This document shows, one piece after another, positions 11,800 through 21,515 of a DNA stretch of 64,000 nt. Every line of letters begins with the position of its first letter. Position 1 is the stretch's first letter. The DNA is from Ampullaceana balthica (taxonomy: Eukaryota; Mollusca; Gastropoda; Lymnaeidae), in assembly GCA_944989445.1 (NCBI GenBank), contig CALYLW010000560.1, forward strand, positions 1 to 64,000, written 5' to 3'. A program made the position numbers and the translations under genes. Below the pieces are notes generated by a model. It did not search any database and was not told the DNA's origin. It was given only the letters and a program-made list of their open reading frames with translations.

Positions 11800-11909
11800 T
11801 CACAGCGAGTAGCGGAATTTGAACCTCGTCCTATCAATGTCAGGCTTCCATCTGTCGATCGCTTCACTCGATGCTGCAGTGAACCAGTTTTTCCAGTCAC
11901 CTACTTGAC
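11800..11909 (-). CDS. sulfotransferase coding exon 7 (C-terminus)
   Basis: The acceptor CCTTTCAG precedes 11,909. The exon starts in phase 1 and encodes QVGDWKNWFTAASSEAIDRW and onward to FKFRYSL and TGA. With the last codons of exon 6 it makes RKGQVGDWK, the C-terminal PAPS-binding signature of the family. Confidence 0.92.
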
Positions 11910-12170
11910 CTGAAAGGACGCGAGACGAAGTCACGTTATTGCCCAGTCACAGACTTGAACATTTTGCTTTTTTTGTGAGAATTGCATCAGATGAATATAT
12001 TTTTTCTAACCAGATGTCATAGATACTGCTTCCATAACAACTTCGAAGCTGAAAACGTTATCATGATAAACAGGTGGGTAATAAAAAAAAATGGGACTTA
12101 GAAATGGATTGCACTTATCAAGGGATATAACTTTTGGTTGTCTACCTTAAATAAAATCGAAATTAGTGTA

Positions 12171-12563
12171 GAGGGCCGTCCATAAATGACGTCACGCAAT
12201 TTTGTCCGATTCCCCCACTCCCTCCATGTCACACTTCGTCCCAAAAACTCAAACTCCAATATGACGTCACAAAGCTTTGACCCTCCTCCCCAAAAAGCAG
12301 TATTTTCTAATTGAAAATAAGCATGTTTCAAATAAGGTTTTTGACATTTAAATATGTATGTAGTGTAAGTCTGCATTCAAACATCGTAAGACGCGTGAAG
12401 CCATTTTAAAAATTAATTGGATTAATTGCAAGCAATCAAATATTTAAGTGGAACTTTTTCTTTAAAATTGCCCGACTTTTAAATGTGACGTCACATTTCT
12501 TAAACACCCCCCTCCCCCTCGTCACACATAGTCACAAATGCGTGAAAGGCGCGTGACGTCACA
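12171..12563. mobile_element. GGGCCGTCC-family TIR element, right end missing
   Basis: It starts GAGGGCCGTCCATAAATGAC and contains the TGACGTCA subterminal motifs of the family at both edges. The right side stops at CGTGACGTCACAGAGAG without the expected inverted CCGTCC end. It sits in sulfotransferase intron 6. Confidence 0.7.
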
Positions 12564-12702
12564 GAGAGGAGAGATCAAACACAACATTTTCTATCGAAAT
12601 TTTTGTTTTCATAGTGCGATATATATGGCATGTAATTTCTTTATAGACCAATGCAAATTTTTAGAAAGTGAAAAAGAAATGCAAATATCGGGAATCCCAA
12701 AT

Positions 12703-12756
12703 GACTTACCTTTACATATATTACAAATATCGGGGAAACCCCAAGACTAACCTTTC
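12703..12756. repeat. two-copy duplication of the exon-6 splice donor
   Basis: Two related copies 42 bases apart read, on the minus strand, AAAG|GTTAGTC (real donor of exon 6, 12,751-12,750) and AAAG|GTAAGTC (in the intron, near 12,709). Each is followed by a ...GGGATTTCC..CGATATTTG-like block. The intronic copy is closer to the donor consensus than the real one. Confidence 0.75.
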
Positions 12757-12899
12757 CGTATCAATTTCTCAGTAGGAAGTCCCTTGAATGCTTCCTTCAT
12801 AGTATTGAACTGAGCGGCTTCTGTTATCTCCTGGACTTGCTGGTCGGTCAAGGTCACAGCCAGGAACTGGGCTATACTTCAAACTGTCGGTTCAAGATT
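12752..12899 (-). CDS. sulfotransferase coding exon 6, with in-frame TGA
   Basis: The acceptor AACACTCAG precedes 12,899, and exon 5 ends in phase 0, so the frame is fixed. It reads NLEPTV*SIAQFLAVTLTD, then EITEAAQFNTMKEAFKGL and LIRK-G, the region after YEDM in all family members. The TGA is the seventh codon (12,879-12,881). The donor is AAAG|GTTAGT. Confidence 0.85.
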
Positions 12900-12976
12900 C
12901 TGAGTGTTTACAAATGAAAAATTGTAATTTGATACATTTTTTTGAATATTTATAATTTATGTGTATATGTGGATTA

Positions 12977-13800
12977 CTAGTGTATCACCCGTCAAATATG
13001 AACTGGAAGTTTCAAATTAAAATACACACAGATTAAATAATTAAACGTAATACAGAACTTTTTTTCATGTTATTTATTTTTTATTTGATTCATTTATTAT
13101 CATTTTGAATGTTAAGTCTCTTTGTTTAGGTGGATTGTACCTTGCTCTCGCTACACACAACATACACAAGAGATGACACCAAGTACTGTGTAACGATGCA
13201 ATGTTGATTCTACTATTAAACAACTGTACAACTGCTGTCTTGCCTTGTACATAAAATATTCTTATATTTAACGGGCTGTATGCTCAAGCATGCACTCGGT
13301 CCGACCCGGACCGCTTCTGGGCGACGTTAAACTTAACTCTGTTTTACTGCAACCCTGCAGCTCCACGGTATACCCTGACCGTCTGACCGCCAACACTGTG
13401 CGAACTACACGCTTTCTGCAACCCTTGCCCTCGTCTAGAATACTCTCTTATAATCCCCCATCTGGTCTCAACGACCCTGCGTGTCCTCTGTCATGTCCCT
13501 GACATTATCCCGTGTGTCAGAAGTTCACTTAGACATCAATATGACATTATTCCCGAGTTGGAGTCATATCCCGTCATCTACGCCTTGACCCGGATCCAAC
13601 CTGGCTCGACAAAACAATCTCACAACAATCTTCTCAACAATCAGTCGCAGTGATTATCATACCCTGACATGAAACACAAGTTTTTTTGTCTTTTATGCAG
13701 AACGTCGAAAAGTGTTATTTTTGGTGCTGTAATTTGGTGCGCTGCTTTCTTAAAATAGTAGCACTATAAAAAAAACTGTTCGCAGTGCCACCATAAAGCA
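12977..13800 (-). mobile_element. Helitron-like 3' end and body, decayed
   Basis: Read on the minus strand the end is TTTGACGGGTGATACACTAG, followed by T. The 3' CTAG with a nearby hairpin remnant is the Helitron signature. The upstream body shares the TTATTTTTGGTGC and TTTGGTGCGCTGCTTTC blocks (near 13,700-13,760) with copies at 14,765, 35,255 and 63.2-64 kb. The hairpin is damaged in this copy. Confidence 0.55.
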
Positions 13801-14235
13801 TTACATTACATTATAACCATACAGACAACGGGAATTATGTATATTGATATGAGTATTTTTCATGAGATATTAGTATTTAAATGAGTTTCGAAGTTAATGT
13901 TAAACGGTCTTCAAATTAAAAAAAGTGTCGATGAGTTGATGTAGAAAATAAATAAGAGAAAGGAAAAGATTTATTTTGGACAAGACATTTAGAGACCTAA
14001 TTTTAAATCATAAAACCCCAGTAAACCGGCGAGTTGGACATTACTGTGTCAAAATAAACTAATGGAAACATTAAAAATAAAGTTATATCGTACTAGGAAA
14101 ATAAAATGATTTACCCCATTAGCCCCACCCCCATCCCACACACAAACAAACACAATCGTACGAAAACAATTATCTGCAAGTTTTAGAAAATGCCGCCCCT
14201 CCATATAAACAAACAAAATGAACGACAACCTAGTG

Positions 14236-14421
14236 CAATGTTCCCTCTAAGGTTCATTGGCCAGTGTGCAAAATAACAAAATTCGTGTGCAAGTTGCACA
14301 GCATCCAATTTTTTTTGCAGTATTTTTTTTTAAAATACAAAAATTGCTGCGCGGTAATTCTAAACTGCTGCGCGGCATCGGGTTGACATCCGCGCAGCCG
14401 CGCAGCTTAAAGGGAACATTG
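14236..14421. mobile_element. hAT-type MITE (CAATGTTCCCT family)
   Basis: The ends are CAATGTTCCCTCTAAGG and TTAAAGGGAACATTG, with GCTGCGCGGTAATTC-type sequence inside. Other copies lie at 28,159, 29,697, 55,177 and 60,368. The 55,177 copy has an 8-bp target duplication with one mismatch, which supports hAT. The end sequence resembles the Tip100 branch. Confidence 0.8.
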
Positions 14422-14611
14422 CCTTAGGGGGGATCTCGTTACCCAGCCTGATACCACGCCTCATGTCCCCGATTTTAAATCTTATCTAAGAATCGCACTA
14501 CATACAGGTAACAGATCATTCTTATTTACGCTTAATGATACCCTAGCTGACTTTACTAGACACACAATAAACCACCACCACCACAACAAAGGTAAATGTC
14601 CAGTCGCTGAC

Positions 14612-14715
14612 CTCTCTCATGTCCTCGTAGTTGACCACCAGGATAGGGTGCCCGGGGTTGTCACGGATGGCTGAGTCCCACTTCTGGTGAAACTCCACAA
14701 ATCCCCCGTAGTCAG
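14612..14715 (-). CDS. sulfotransferase coding exon 5
   Basis: The acceptor CTGTCCACAG precedes 14,715 and the donor GAGAG|GTCAGC follows 14,612. The frame gives T-DYGGFVEFHQKWDSAIRD, then HPILVVNYEDMRE. YEDM is the conserved block after the dimer-side helix of the family. It is 34 codons and ends in phase 0. Confidence 0.92.
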
Positions 14716-14764
14716 CTGTGGACAGGAAGGGGGGCCGACAATGTAGATGGTATTATGTTAAAAA

Positions 14765-15058
14765 CTAGTGTATTACCCGTCAAAAATGACGGACGTTTTT
14801 AAAATAAATACATTTCAGCTGAAATCTATTTATTTTGAAAAAATACACATCAGAATCTAAAAACTTGTGAACGCTACATCACTTGCCCCATAGTCCGTCA
14901 TGTTTTTTTTTATTCATGTATTTTCATATTGAACAGTTTTATGCAGAACGTTCGAAAAAAGTTATTTTTGGTGCAGCAATTTGGTGCGCTGCTTTCTAAA
15001 ATTAGTAGCGTCACGGACAGGACAGACGGGACGTGACATGCATTGCAAATTATGTATA
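14765..15058 (-). mobile_element. Helitron-like element, non-autonomous
   Basis: Minus-strand 3' end: a hairpin CCGTCATTTTTGACGGG, then TAATACACTAG|T. The body contains the TTTTTGGTGCAGCAATTTGG block and the AGTAGCGTCACGGACAGGAC block shared with the other copies. It lies in sulfotransferase intron 4. Confidence 0.7.
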
Positions 15059-15069
15059 TTGATTTAATG

Positions 15070-15405
15070 TCATTATTGATATTTTATGTGCGCGCTAATG
15101 ATGTATGTGAATATCAATGTTAGTGTAAATTTTAATGTCAATTCTTTGTTTGTGTTAATGTTAATGTCAATACTAATGTTTATGTCCATGTTGATGTAAA
15201 TGTTAATGTTAAGGTCGATGTAATTGTTTAATGTAAATTTTGATGTCGATGTTAATGTCAATATTGATGTCAACTCTTATGTCAATGTTAATGTCAACGC
15301 TAATGTTTACGTCAATATTAATGTAAATATTGATGTCACTGCTAATGTCAATGTTAATGTCTTTGTTAATGTCAATTTCAATGCTGATGTCTTTGATTTA
15401 TTTTA
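15070..15405. repeat. degenerate AATGTN hexamer-based repeat
   Basis: Roughly 330 bases of AATGTTAATGTCAATGTTGA-like text, with a basic step of six bases and many substitutions. It lies in sulfotransferase intron 4. The open frames on both strands are a by-product of the step length. Confidence 0.85.
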
Positions 15406-15552
15406 ATTTGAATCATCTATGGTCATGTGACTGCATGTGTCAATATTTTATCTTAATGTCAATGTTAACCTGTAGACTCGAAAACAACACACATCTCTAC
15501 AGCAACCAGACGTGTCAATATCACAACCGATTTCCCTAGCAACCAATATTTG

Positions 15553-15735
15553 TCCATAACACTGCCCGATCCCGTAGCAAACATCCGTTTTTAATAGCGC
15601 TTCCGACTTCCTTAGCAACCAATCGTGTCAATAACACTGCTCAATCCCATAGCAAACATCCGTTTTTAATAGCGCTTCCGACTTCCTTAGCAACCGATCG
15701 CGTCGATAACACGACTAATTTCCATAGCAACCGAC
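15553..15735. repeat. 75-bp tandem duplication (about 2.4 copies)
   Basis: The block CGTTTTTAATAGCGCTTCCG plus ACTTCCTTAGCAACC recurs with a 75-base period at 15,586 and 15,661. It lies in sulfotransferase intron 4, upstream of nothing coding. Confidence 0.8.
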
Positions 15736-15885
15736 CGTTTGATAACATTAATCCTCTCCATTTCCCCCTTAACCCATCACGTATCAGTTACCTATATCCC
15801 CTCCTCCCTAACCCGCCCTCCCTTAACCTCATCCATGAGCGTCAATCTGATTATTTTCGTGTTTTTTAAAATCAATCTTCCTCAC

Positions 15886-16036
15886 TCAGTCCGTCGATCC
15901 ACAACAGCACCCAGTCGTTGAAGCTGCCGTCGTAGTGATAGATTTGGGTCATATTGATGTGGTGGTTGTAGTGGGACACGGCCGTGTCCTTGGGGTTTCG
16001 GGTGGTCAGGACGATCTTGTTGTTGTACTTCTTGAT
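15886..16036 (-). CDS. sulfotransferase coding exon 4
   Basis: The acceptor CACTGTTTCAG precedes 16,036 and the donor CTGA|GTGAGG follows 15,886. It encodes IKKYNNKIVLTTRNPKDTAV and SHYNHH..., with the Arg and Ser that bind the 3'-phosphate of PAPS, then DWVLLWIDGL. It starts in phase 0 and ends in phase 1. Confidence 0.93.
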
Positions 16037-16149
16037 CTGAAACAGTGAGGGAAATAGAGACTATAAATAGATATCACGTGGTGTTTACAACGTCATAACA
16101 AGTAAATGGGCTTGTTTCTTTAATGGGTTTTTTTTCAGTCTGAGTTTTT

Positions 16150-16310
16150 CAATTGATTTTCACATTGACAAAGAGAAGTAATGATGCGCATGCTTCGAGA
16201 CCAACAATGCGTCGGCGTTTCTCTCCCCCCCCCCAGGTTCATTCGCGTCGTTCTGATTTCTTCGTGATGTACTTCGTGTCCTTCCCCCCCCCCACCCCTT
16301 TGTTTGCACT
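16150..16310. repeat. fragment of an interspersed repeat shared with 54.7-55.2 kb
   Basis: The blocks CGAGACCAACAATGCGTCGG and TCGTTCTGATTTCTTCGTG, with a C-rich tract between, recur at 55,072-55,160. The family is not identified. Confidence 0.6.
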
Positions 16311-16404
16311 ATCTATGAGCAAGTCTGTGGTGTATGTTACGCCGCGGGTGACATATTTTGAATCACACTTGTATCATGATAGATTGATGAAAATATGATA
16401 CTAC

Positions 16405-16577
16405 CTCATTAGGCAGCTCCTGATACCAGACGTGTGTATTGAGGATACGTGGGGAGGGAACCGCTGCAGGCACTTCAGGGGAGGCGAGCTCCAGCATTGT
16501 CTCCACTTTTCCGATCTCGGAGTACTCGGCCTTGCCCTTGAGTACCATGACCATTATCTCCCATGTCCAATGACAGC
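16405..16577 (-). CDS. sulfotransferase coding exon 3
   Basis: The acceptor TTTTCTGTAG|GCTGTCA precedes 16,577 and the donor AATGAG|GTAGTA follows 16,405. It completes PKSG-CHWTWEIMVMVLKGKA and continues EYSEIGKVETMLE and PSPRILNTHVWYQELPNE. The His in NTHVW is at the catalytic-base position. The acceptor is the founder of the adjacent minisatellite. Confidence 0.95.
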
Positions 16578-18920
16578 CTACAGAAAACAGAAGGTTGGGA
16601 GCTTAGAACTATAGTGACAGATTGGGAGCTTAGAGCTCTAGTGACAGATTGGGGACTTAGAACTCTAGTGACAGATTGGGAGCTTAGAGCTCTAGTGACA
16701 GATTGGGGACTTAGAACTCTAGTGACAGATTGGGAGCTTAGAGCTCTAGTGACAGATTGGGGACTTAGAACTCTAGTGACAGATTGGGGACTTAGAACTC
16801 TAGTGACAGATTGGGAGCTTAGAGCTCTAGTGACAGATCTGGGACTTAGAACTCTAGTGACAGATTGGGAGCTTAGAGCTCTAGTGACAGATTGGGGACT
16901 TAGAACTCTAGTGACAGATTGGGAGCTTAGAGCTCTAGTGACAGATTGGGGACTTAGAACTCTAGTGACAGATTGGGAGCTTAGAGCTCTAGTGACAGAT
17001 TGGGGACTTAGAACTCTAGTGACAGATTGGGAGCTTAGAGCTCTAGTGACAGATTGGGAGCTTAGAGCTCTAGTGACAGATTGGGGACTTAGAACTCTAG
17101 TGACAGATTGGGAGCTTAGAGCTCTAGTGACAGATTGGGGACTTAGAACTCTAGTGACAGATTGGGAGCTTAGAGCTCTAGTGACAGATTGGGAGCTTAG
17201 AGCTCTAGTGACAGATTGGGAGCTTAGAGCTCTAGTGACAGATTGGGAGCTTAGAGCTCTAGTGAAAGATTGGGAGCTTAGAACTCTAGTGAAAGATTGG
17301 GAGCTTAGAACTCTAGTGAAAGATTGGGAGCTTAGAACTCTAGTGAAAGATTGGGAGCTTAGAGCTCTAGTGAAAGATTGGGAGCTTAAAACTATAGTGA
17401 CAGATTGGGAGCTTAACATTCTAGTGACAGATTGGGAGCTTAGAGCTCTAGTGAAAGATTGGGAGCTTAAAACTATAGTGACAGATTGGGAGCTTAGAAC
17501 TCTAGTGACAGCCTACAGAAAAAATAGGGTAGGAGCTAAGAACTACTGTGACAGACTACAGACAACAGTAAGATGGGAGCTTAGAACTCTAGTGACAACA
17601 TACAGAAAACAGAATATTGGGAGCTTAGAACTCTAGTGACAGATTACAGACAACAGTAAGATGGGAGCTTATAACTCTAGTGACAGACTACAGACAACAG
17701 TAAGATGAGAGCTTATAACTCTAATGACAGATTACAGACAATAGTAAGACGGGAGCTTATAACTCTAGTGACAGACTACAGATAACAGTAAGATGGGAGC
17801 TTATAACTCTAGTGGCAGCCTATAAACAACAGAAGATTGGGAGCCTATAACGCTAGTGACAGCCTACCGAAAACAAAAGATTGGGAGCCTAGAACTCTAG
17901 TGACAGCCTACAGAAAACAGAAGATGGGAGCTTAGAACTCTAGTGACAGACTACAGGAAACAGAAGATGGGAGCTTAGAACTCTAGTGACAGACTACAGG
18001 AAACAGAAGATGGGAGCTTAGAACTCTAGTGACAGACTACAGGAAACAGAAGATGGGAGCTTAGAACTGTAGTGACAGACTACAGGAAACAGAAGATGGA
18101 AGCTTAGAACTCTAGTGACAGACTACAGGAAACAGAAGATGGGAGCTTAGAAATATATTGACAGACAACAGGAAACATAAGATGGGAGCTTAGAACTCTA
18201 GTTACAGCTTACAGAAAAAAGTAGGATGGGAGCTTAGAACTTCAGTTACAGACTACAGAAAACAGTAAGATGGGAGCTTAGAACTCCAATGACAGACTAC
18301 AGAAAACAGTAAGATGGGAGCTTAGAACTCCAGTGACAGACTACAGAAAACAGAAGATGGGAGCTTAGAACTCTAGTGACAGACTACAGGAAACAGAAGA
18401 TGGGAGCTTAGAACTGTAGTGACAGACTACAGGAAACAGAAGATGGAAGCTTAGAACACTAGTGACAGACTACAGGAAACAGAAGATGGGAGCTTAGAAC
18501 TCTATTGACAGACAACAGGAAACAGAAGATGGGAGCTTAGAACTCTAGTGACAGACTACATGAAACAGAAGATGGGAGCTTAGAACTGTAGTGACAGACT
18601 ACACGAAACAGAAGATGGAAGCTTAGAACTCTAGTGACAGACTACAGGAAACAGAAGATGGGAGCTTAGAACTCTATTGACAGACAACAGGAAACAGAAG
18701 ATGGGAGCTTAGAACTCTAGTGACAGCCTACAGAAGACAGAAGTTTGGGAGCTTAGAACTCTAGTGACAGCTTACAGAAAAAAGTAGGATGGGAGCTTAG
18801 AACTACAGTTACAGACTACAAAAAACAGTAAGATGGGAGCTTAGAACTCCAATGACAGACTACAGAAAACAGTAAGATGGGAGCTTAGAACTCCAGTGAC
18901 AGCCTACAGAAAACATTAAG
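16578..18920. repeat. 2.3-kb minisatellite containing copies of the intron-2 splice acceptor
   Basis: The array begins at the exon-3 border. The proximal part (16,610-17,508) has a 27-bp unit, GATTGGGAGCTTAGAGCTCT plus AGTGACA, in two alternating versions. The distal part (17,509-18,915) has a 46-49-bp unit that adds CCTACAGAAAACAGAAG or ACTACAGGAAACAGAAG. Read on the minus strand, that addition is CTTCTGTTTTCTGTAG followed by GCTGTCA or TCTGTCA, a copy of the real acceptor. About 30 units carry it. The 27-bp unit is a multiple of three, which explains the long open frames on both strands. Confidence 0.93.
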
Positions 18921-19640
18921 ATGCTCGTTGTGCTCTGATATTCAAAACAAGTAATAAAAACTCGAATGAGTATTTAAACGGCATTTCCAACAAAGAATTT
19001 CGGATTATTTTTTTTCAAGGGAAATCCTTCTAGATTACAATAAAAGTCATTTCAAATCAGTTATTCTGAAAGTAAACAAAAAATGACGTCATATCCCCTC
19101 AAGCTACATCAAACCAAATAAATATTATTAGCTATCGTTTGGCGTTTGTTTGAACCCGATAGCTGTTAGGGTTGGCGAGAAATTGACAAAATACTATTTT
19201 TTTTTCCAGGAAATCCAGTAAACCTTTTCGGTAATTTGTTTTTTGGCCCTTGCACATCCTTGAGACCTCCTTAAAATATTTGCAAAAGACCAGAACCCTC
19301 TATCTGTTATGGTTCAGGAGGAGTTGCAGGATCAAGCATTACAGACATTTCAAACATATAAACGCAATTCTTCCTATGGGAAATTGCGTTAAAAACTCTC
19401 TCAAATAAAAACTATTTTTCAAATTATCCTTAAATCGGGTGTTTGTTTTTTTTGTAATATCTTTTCAACATTTCGAAAGACTATTTCCTCAATTTTTGAA
19501 AGGAGCGCACGCCAAGGGACATTCTCATGTGTCCGACCACTCCGGAACTTTCAGAGGACACTTCATAGATGGGCGCAGCCCCAACAGAGATTACTACATC
19601 ATATAAAACGAGACTGCGATAAAGCTTATAAATAAAATAC
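18921..19640. other. sulfotransferase intron 2, unannotated part
   Basis: AT-rich intronic DNA between the minisatellite and the Penelope-like fragment. No repeat or exon is recognised. Confidence 0.5.
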
Positions 19641-19643
19641 TAA

Positions 19644-19880
19644 ATACACAAACAAATTGTGCAATGAAAACAACAAATTTCAGCTTTATTTTAAAACTAA
19701 CACGACAGTAGACGTTTCGGCTAAAGCCTTCATGTTCATCAGTACCTACAATAACATAAAATACGTATCTACATAAGTAATATTTAAATTCTTAAAACAT
19801 ATCATATCATAAAATATTTATGTAAAATAAAGAGAAAGGAAAAACAAAAAACAAACAAGGCACCGGATATAGAAAAAAAG
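19644..19880 (-). mobile_element. Penelope-like element terminal fragment, copy 2
   Basis: This is a close match to 714-945 over about 230 bases, including ACACGACAGTAGACGTTTCG and ATAAAATACGTA blocks. It lies in sulfotransferase intron 2, with no reverse transcriptase remnant nearby. Confidence 0.6.
19703..19746 (-). ncRNA. hammerhead ribozyme motif with 6-base insertion
   Basis: On the minus strand it reads GTA, CTGATGA, ACATGA, AGGCTTTAGCC, GAAACGTC and TAC. The CUGAUGA core, GAAA and the GUC cleavage triplet are all intact. A 6-base insertion between the core and stem II separates this copy from the canonical layout, so activity is doubtful. Confidence 0.65.
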
Positions 19881-20253
19881 GAAAATAGTGATACACGTTC
19901 CGATGTTAATTCCAGTGACGTCCTGTGTGAAGACGGTAGACTACTCACAGATAGAGATCTAATAATACATTAATGAAATTGGATTCCGTAGTGTCCAATA
20001 CAAAGATGGTAACCTTCAAGCAGACTGGGCTTAGAATACAATAAAGGAGTTGGAAAAATATTTAAACGAGTTATGACCAAATTTAATTGAATTTTTTTTT
20101 AAATATAGAGATAATAAATTGAAAGTTTTAAGAGAATAAATGCGTTGGTTTTTTTCTTCTTTAAAAAACCCTTGCATTTTCGATGAGAAACATTTGTTAA
20201 AACGTCAAAGTCTTTTCATCTAATAAATTGTACTTCTAATAAGCACGGGCTAC

Positions 20254-20443
20254 CTGACTTGGGGTAGCCACAGACAAAAATGTCGTCCGGTCTCAGTTTG
20301 GTCGTCTTCACGTTGTTGATGTACTGCTCCCCGAATGGCGGGAAAAGTCTCCCGTTGGGCAGACGGCAAAACGGAACGAGTTTGCCGGCAGCGTCATGTA
20401 TGCCTGCCGTGTCTTGAAAGTCGATCGTTCTTTTTAGTGCTTT
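20254..20443 (-). CDS. sulfotransferase coding exon 2
   Basis: The acceptor CGGATTGCAG precedes 20,443 and the donor AAGTCAG|GTAGCC follows 20,254. It encodes KALKRTIDFQDTAGIHDAAG, PNGRLFPPFGEQYINNVKTT and DDIFVCGYPKS-G. The last residues are the start of the 5'-phosphosulfate-binding loop. It starts in phase 0, fitting the short first exon, and ends in phase 1. Confidence 0.93.
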
Positions 20444-20829
20444 CTGCAATCCGAAGATTTAAACTTATGAATAGTTGCTTAAAGTGTGCGCTCATGTGTG
20501 TGTGGGGAGCTAGGGAGGAATGGGTTGGGTTTTGAGTTTTGTCATCAGACTTAACAATGGCTTATGTTGCTGTTGTTTCTTATTTAAATAATGTGGTTTC
20601 TTCTTTCTTATTTAAAATGTAAACAAAAAAAATAATATAATAAAATAAAGTTAGGAAAAAAGCTTCATCTTCCCAATATGAATACATGTTTTACTTTTCA
20701 TAAATAGTTTCTTTCTAAAATTATCGCAGTTGTTATGTTCAGCTAAAACCCGAATCTGCTGACATTAAAAGCCATTCGCATTGAGCGCACCCCCCCCCCG
20801 TTTCAATTGTCGCAAGATTCTATACTTAC

Positions 20830-20844
20830 TGACAAAGGATCCAT
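20830..20844 (-). CDS. sulfotransferase coding exon 1 (MDPLS)
   Basis: ATG GAT CCT TTG TCA is followed directly by the strong donor GTAAGTATA and ends in phase 0, exactly what exon 2 needs. It adds MDPLS ahead of KALKR. A five-residue first coding exon is small, so a further-upstream alternative cannot be excluded, but no other phase-0 start was found nearby. Confidence 0.65.
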
Positions 20845-20993
20845 TCTGTCTCAATCTTGTATACCTGGGGATACACATATTATTTATAAGTTAATCATAC
20901 TTTAACGTCGACTACCCACCGTTAGGCATTGTTTTCATTTTTGTAAACCTCAGTCGAACCTGGAAAACCTTCAATGGCTGGTGTAGGGGGTGA

Positions 20994-21120
20994 GAAAACA
21001 TTGATAAACATTGATTCACCAAAGAAAACGTTGATAAACATTGATTCACCAAAGAAAACATTGATTCACAAAAGAAAACATTGATAAACATTGATTCACC
21101 AAAGAAAACAGTGATAAACT
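20994..21120. repeat. about 30-bp tandem repeat (four copies)
   Basis: The unit AAAACATTGATAAACATTGA plus TTCACCAAAG is repeated with small length changes. It directly precedes a LINE 3' fragment. Confidence 0.85.
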
Positions 21121-21134
21121 AGATCAAATTTTTT

Positions 21135-21515
21135 TTTAAAGAGCTGCCAGTTTCATTTCTGGAGAATATTCAAAACTGACAAGATTAACAACATTAGTGA
21201 AATCATTGAAACTGAAAACACTAGAGGACCGAAGAACAAAGAGCAATGTAGTAATAATACACTATTAAATCTAACATAGACATAGGGATAACACATGTCT
21301 TATTTCGTATGCAAGAACAAACACGTACAAATACTCGCTCTTCCCGTCCGGAATTCGGACGTGGCATTGGTTGCCTGAGGAAAACAGGAAATCCAACATT
21401 TTATCACCATTTAAAACTATAATAAAAATGCAATATCAGACATAAACCATGGATAAGCGTGGGACGCAATAATCTTCTGCATAGAAGGAGCGTCTGTAAC
21501 AAGAGCTATCCATGT
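21135..21515 (+). mobile_element. 5'-truncated LINE 3' fragment, same family as 25,667-27,243
   Basis: Plus-strand text encodes a decayed AASFISGEYSKLTR and LKTLEDRRTKSNVVIIH, matching the end of the LINE ORF in the minus-strand copy. It continues through the same 3' UTR to ACGCAATAATCTTCTGCATA and AGGAGCGTCTGTAAC, where the GATAA tail has been lost. Confidence 0.8.

Larger units (their letters stand above)
11800..20844 (-). pseudogene. cytosolic sulfotransferase gene, seven coding exons, in-frame TGA at codon 218
   Basis: Cytosolic sulfotransferases move sulfonate from PAPS to hydroxyls or amines of small molecules. The exons, joined in phase, give 296 codons, a normal length for the family. 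Visible family motifs are PKSGCHW (5'-phosphosulfate loop), the NTH histidine (catalytic base position), RNPKDTAVSHYN (3'-phosphate binding) and RKGQVGDWKNWF near the C-terminus. All six introns have GT-AG ends and matching phases. The one defect is TGA at 12,879-12,881 in NLEPTV*SIAQFL, where relatives often carry a basic residue. A CGA-to-TGA change at a CpG would explain it. The rest of the frame is open, so this is either a recently disabled gene, a segregating null allele or a sequence error. Intron 2 carries a 2.3-kb minisatellite starting at its acceptor. Confidence 0.8.

Noticed and set aside
16475..17636. Long overlapping open frames of 314 codons (minus) and 357 codons (plus) made of 9-residue repeats
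   Set aside because: They are by-products of a 27-bp unit without stops. The minus-strand one overlaps a real exon in another frame. No domain or codon constraint is seen.
20216..20449. 77-codon frame starting at 20,449 as a stand-alone gene
   Set aside because: Its first codon is TTG inside the splice acceptor. The stretch is exon 2 of the sulfotransferase, ending at the donor at 20,254.
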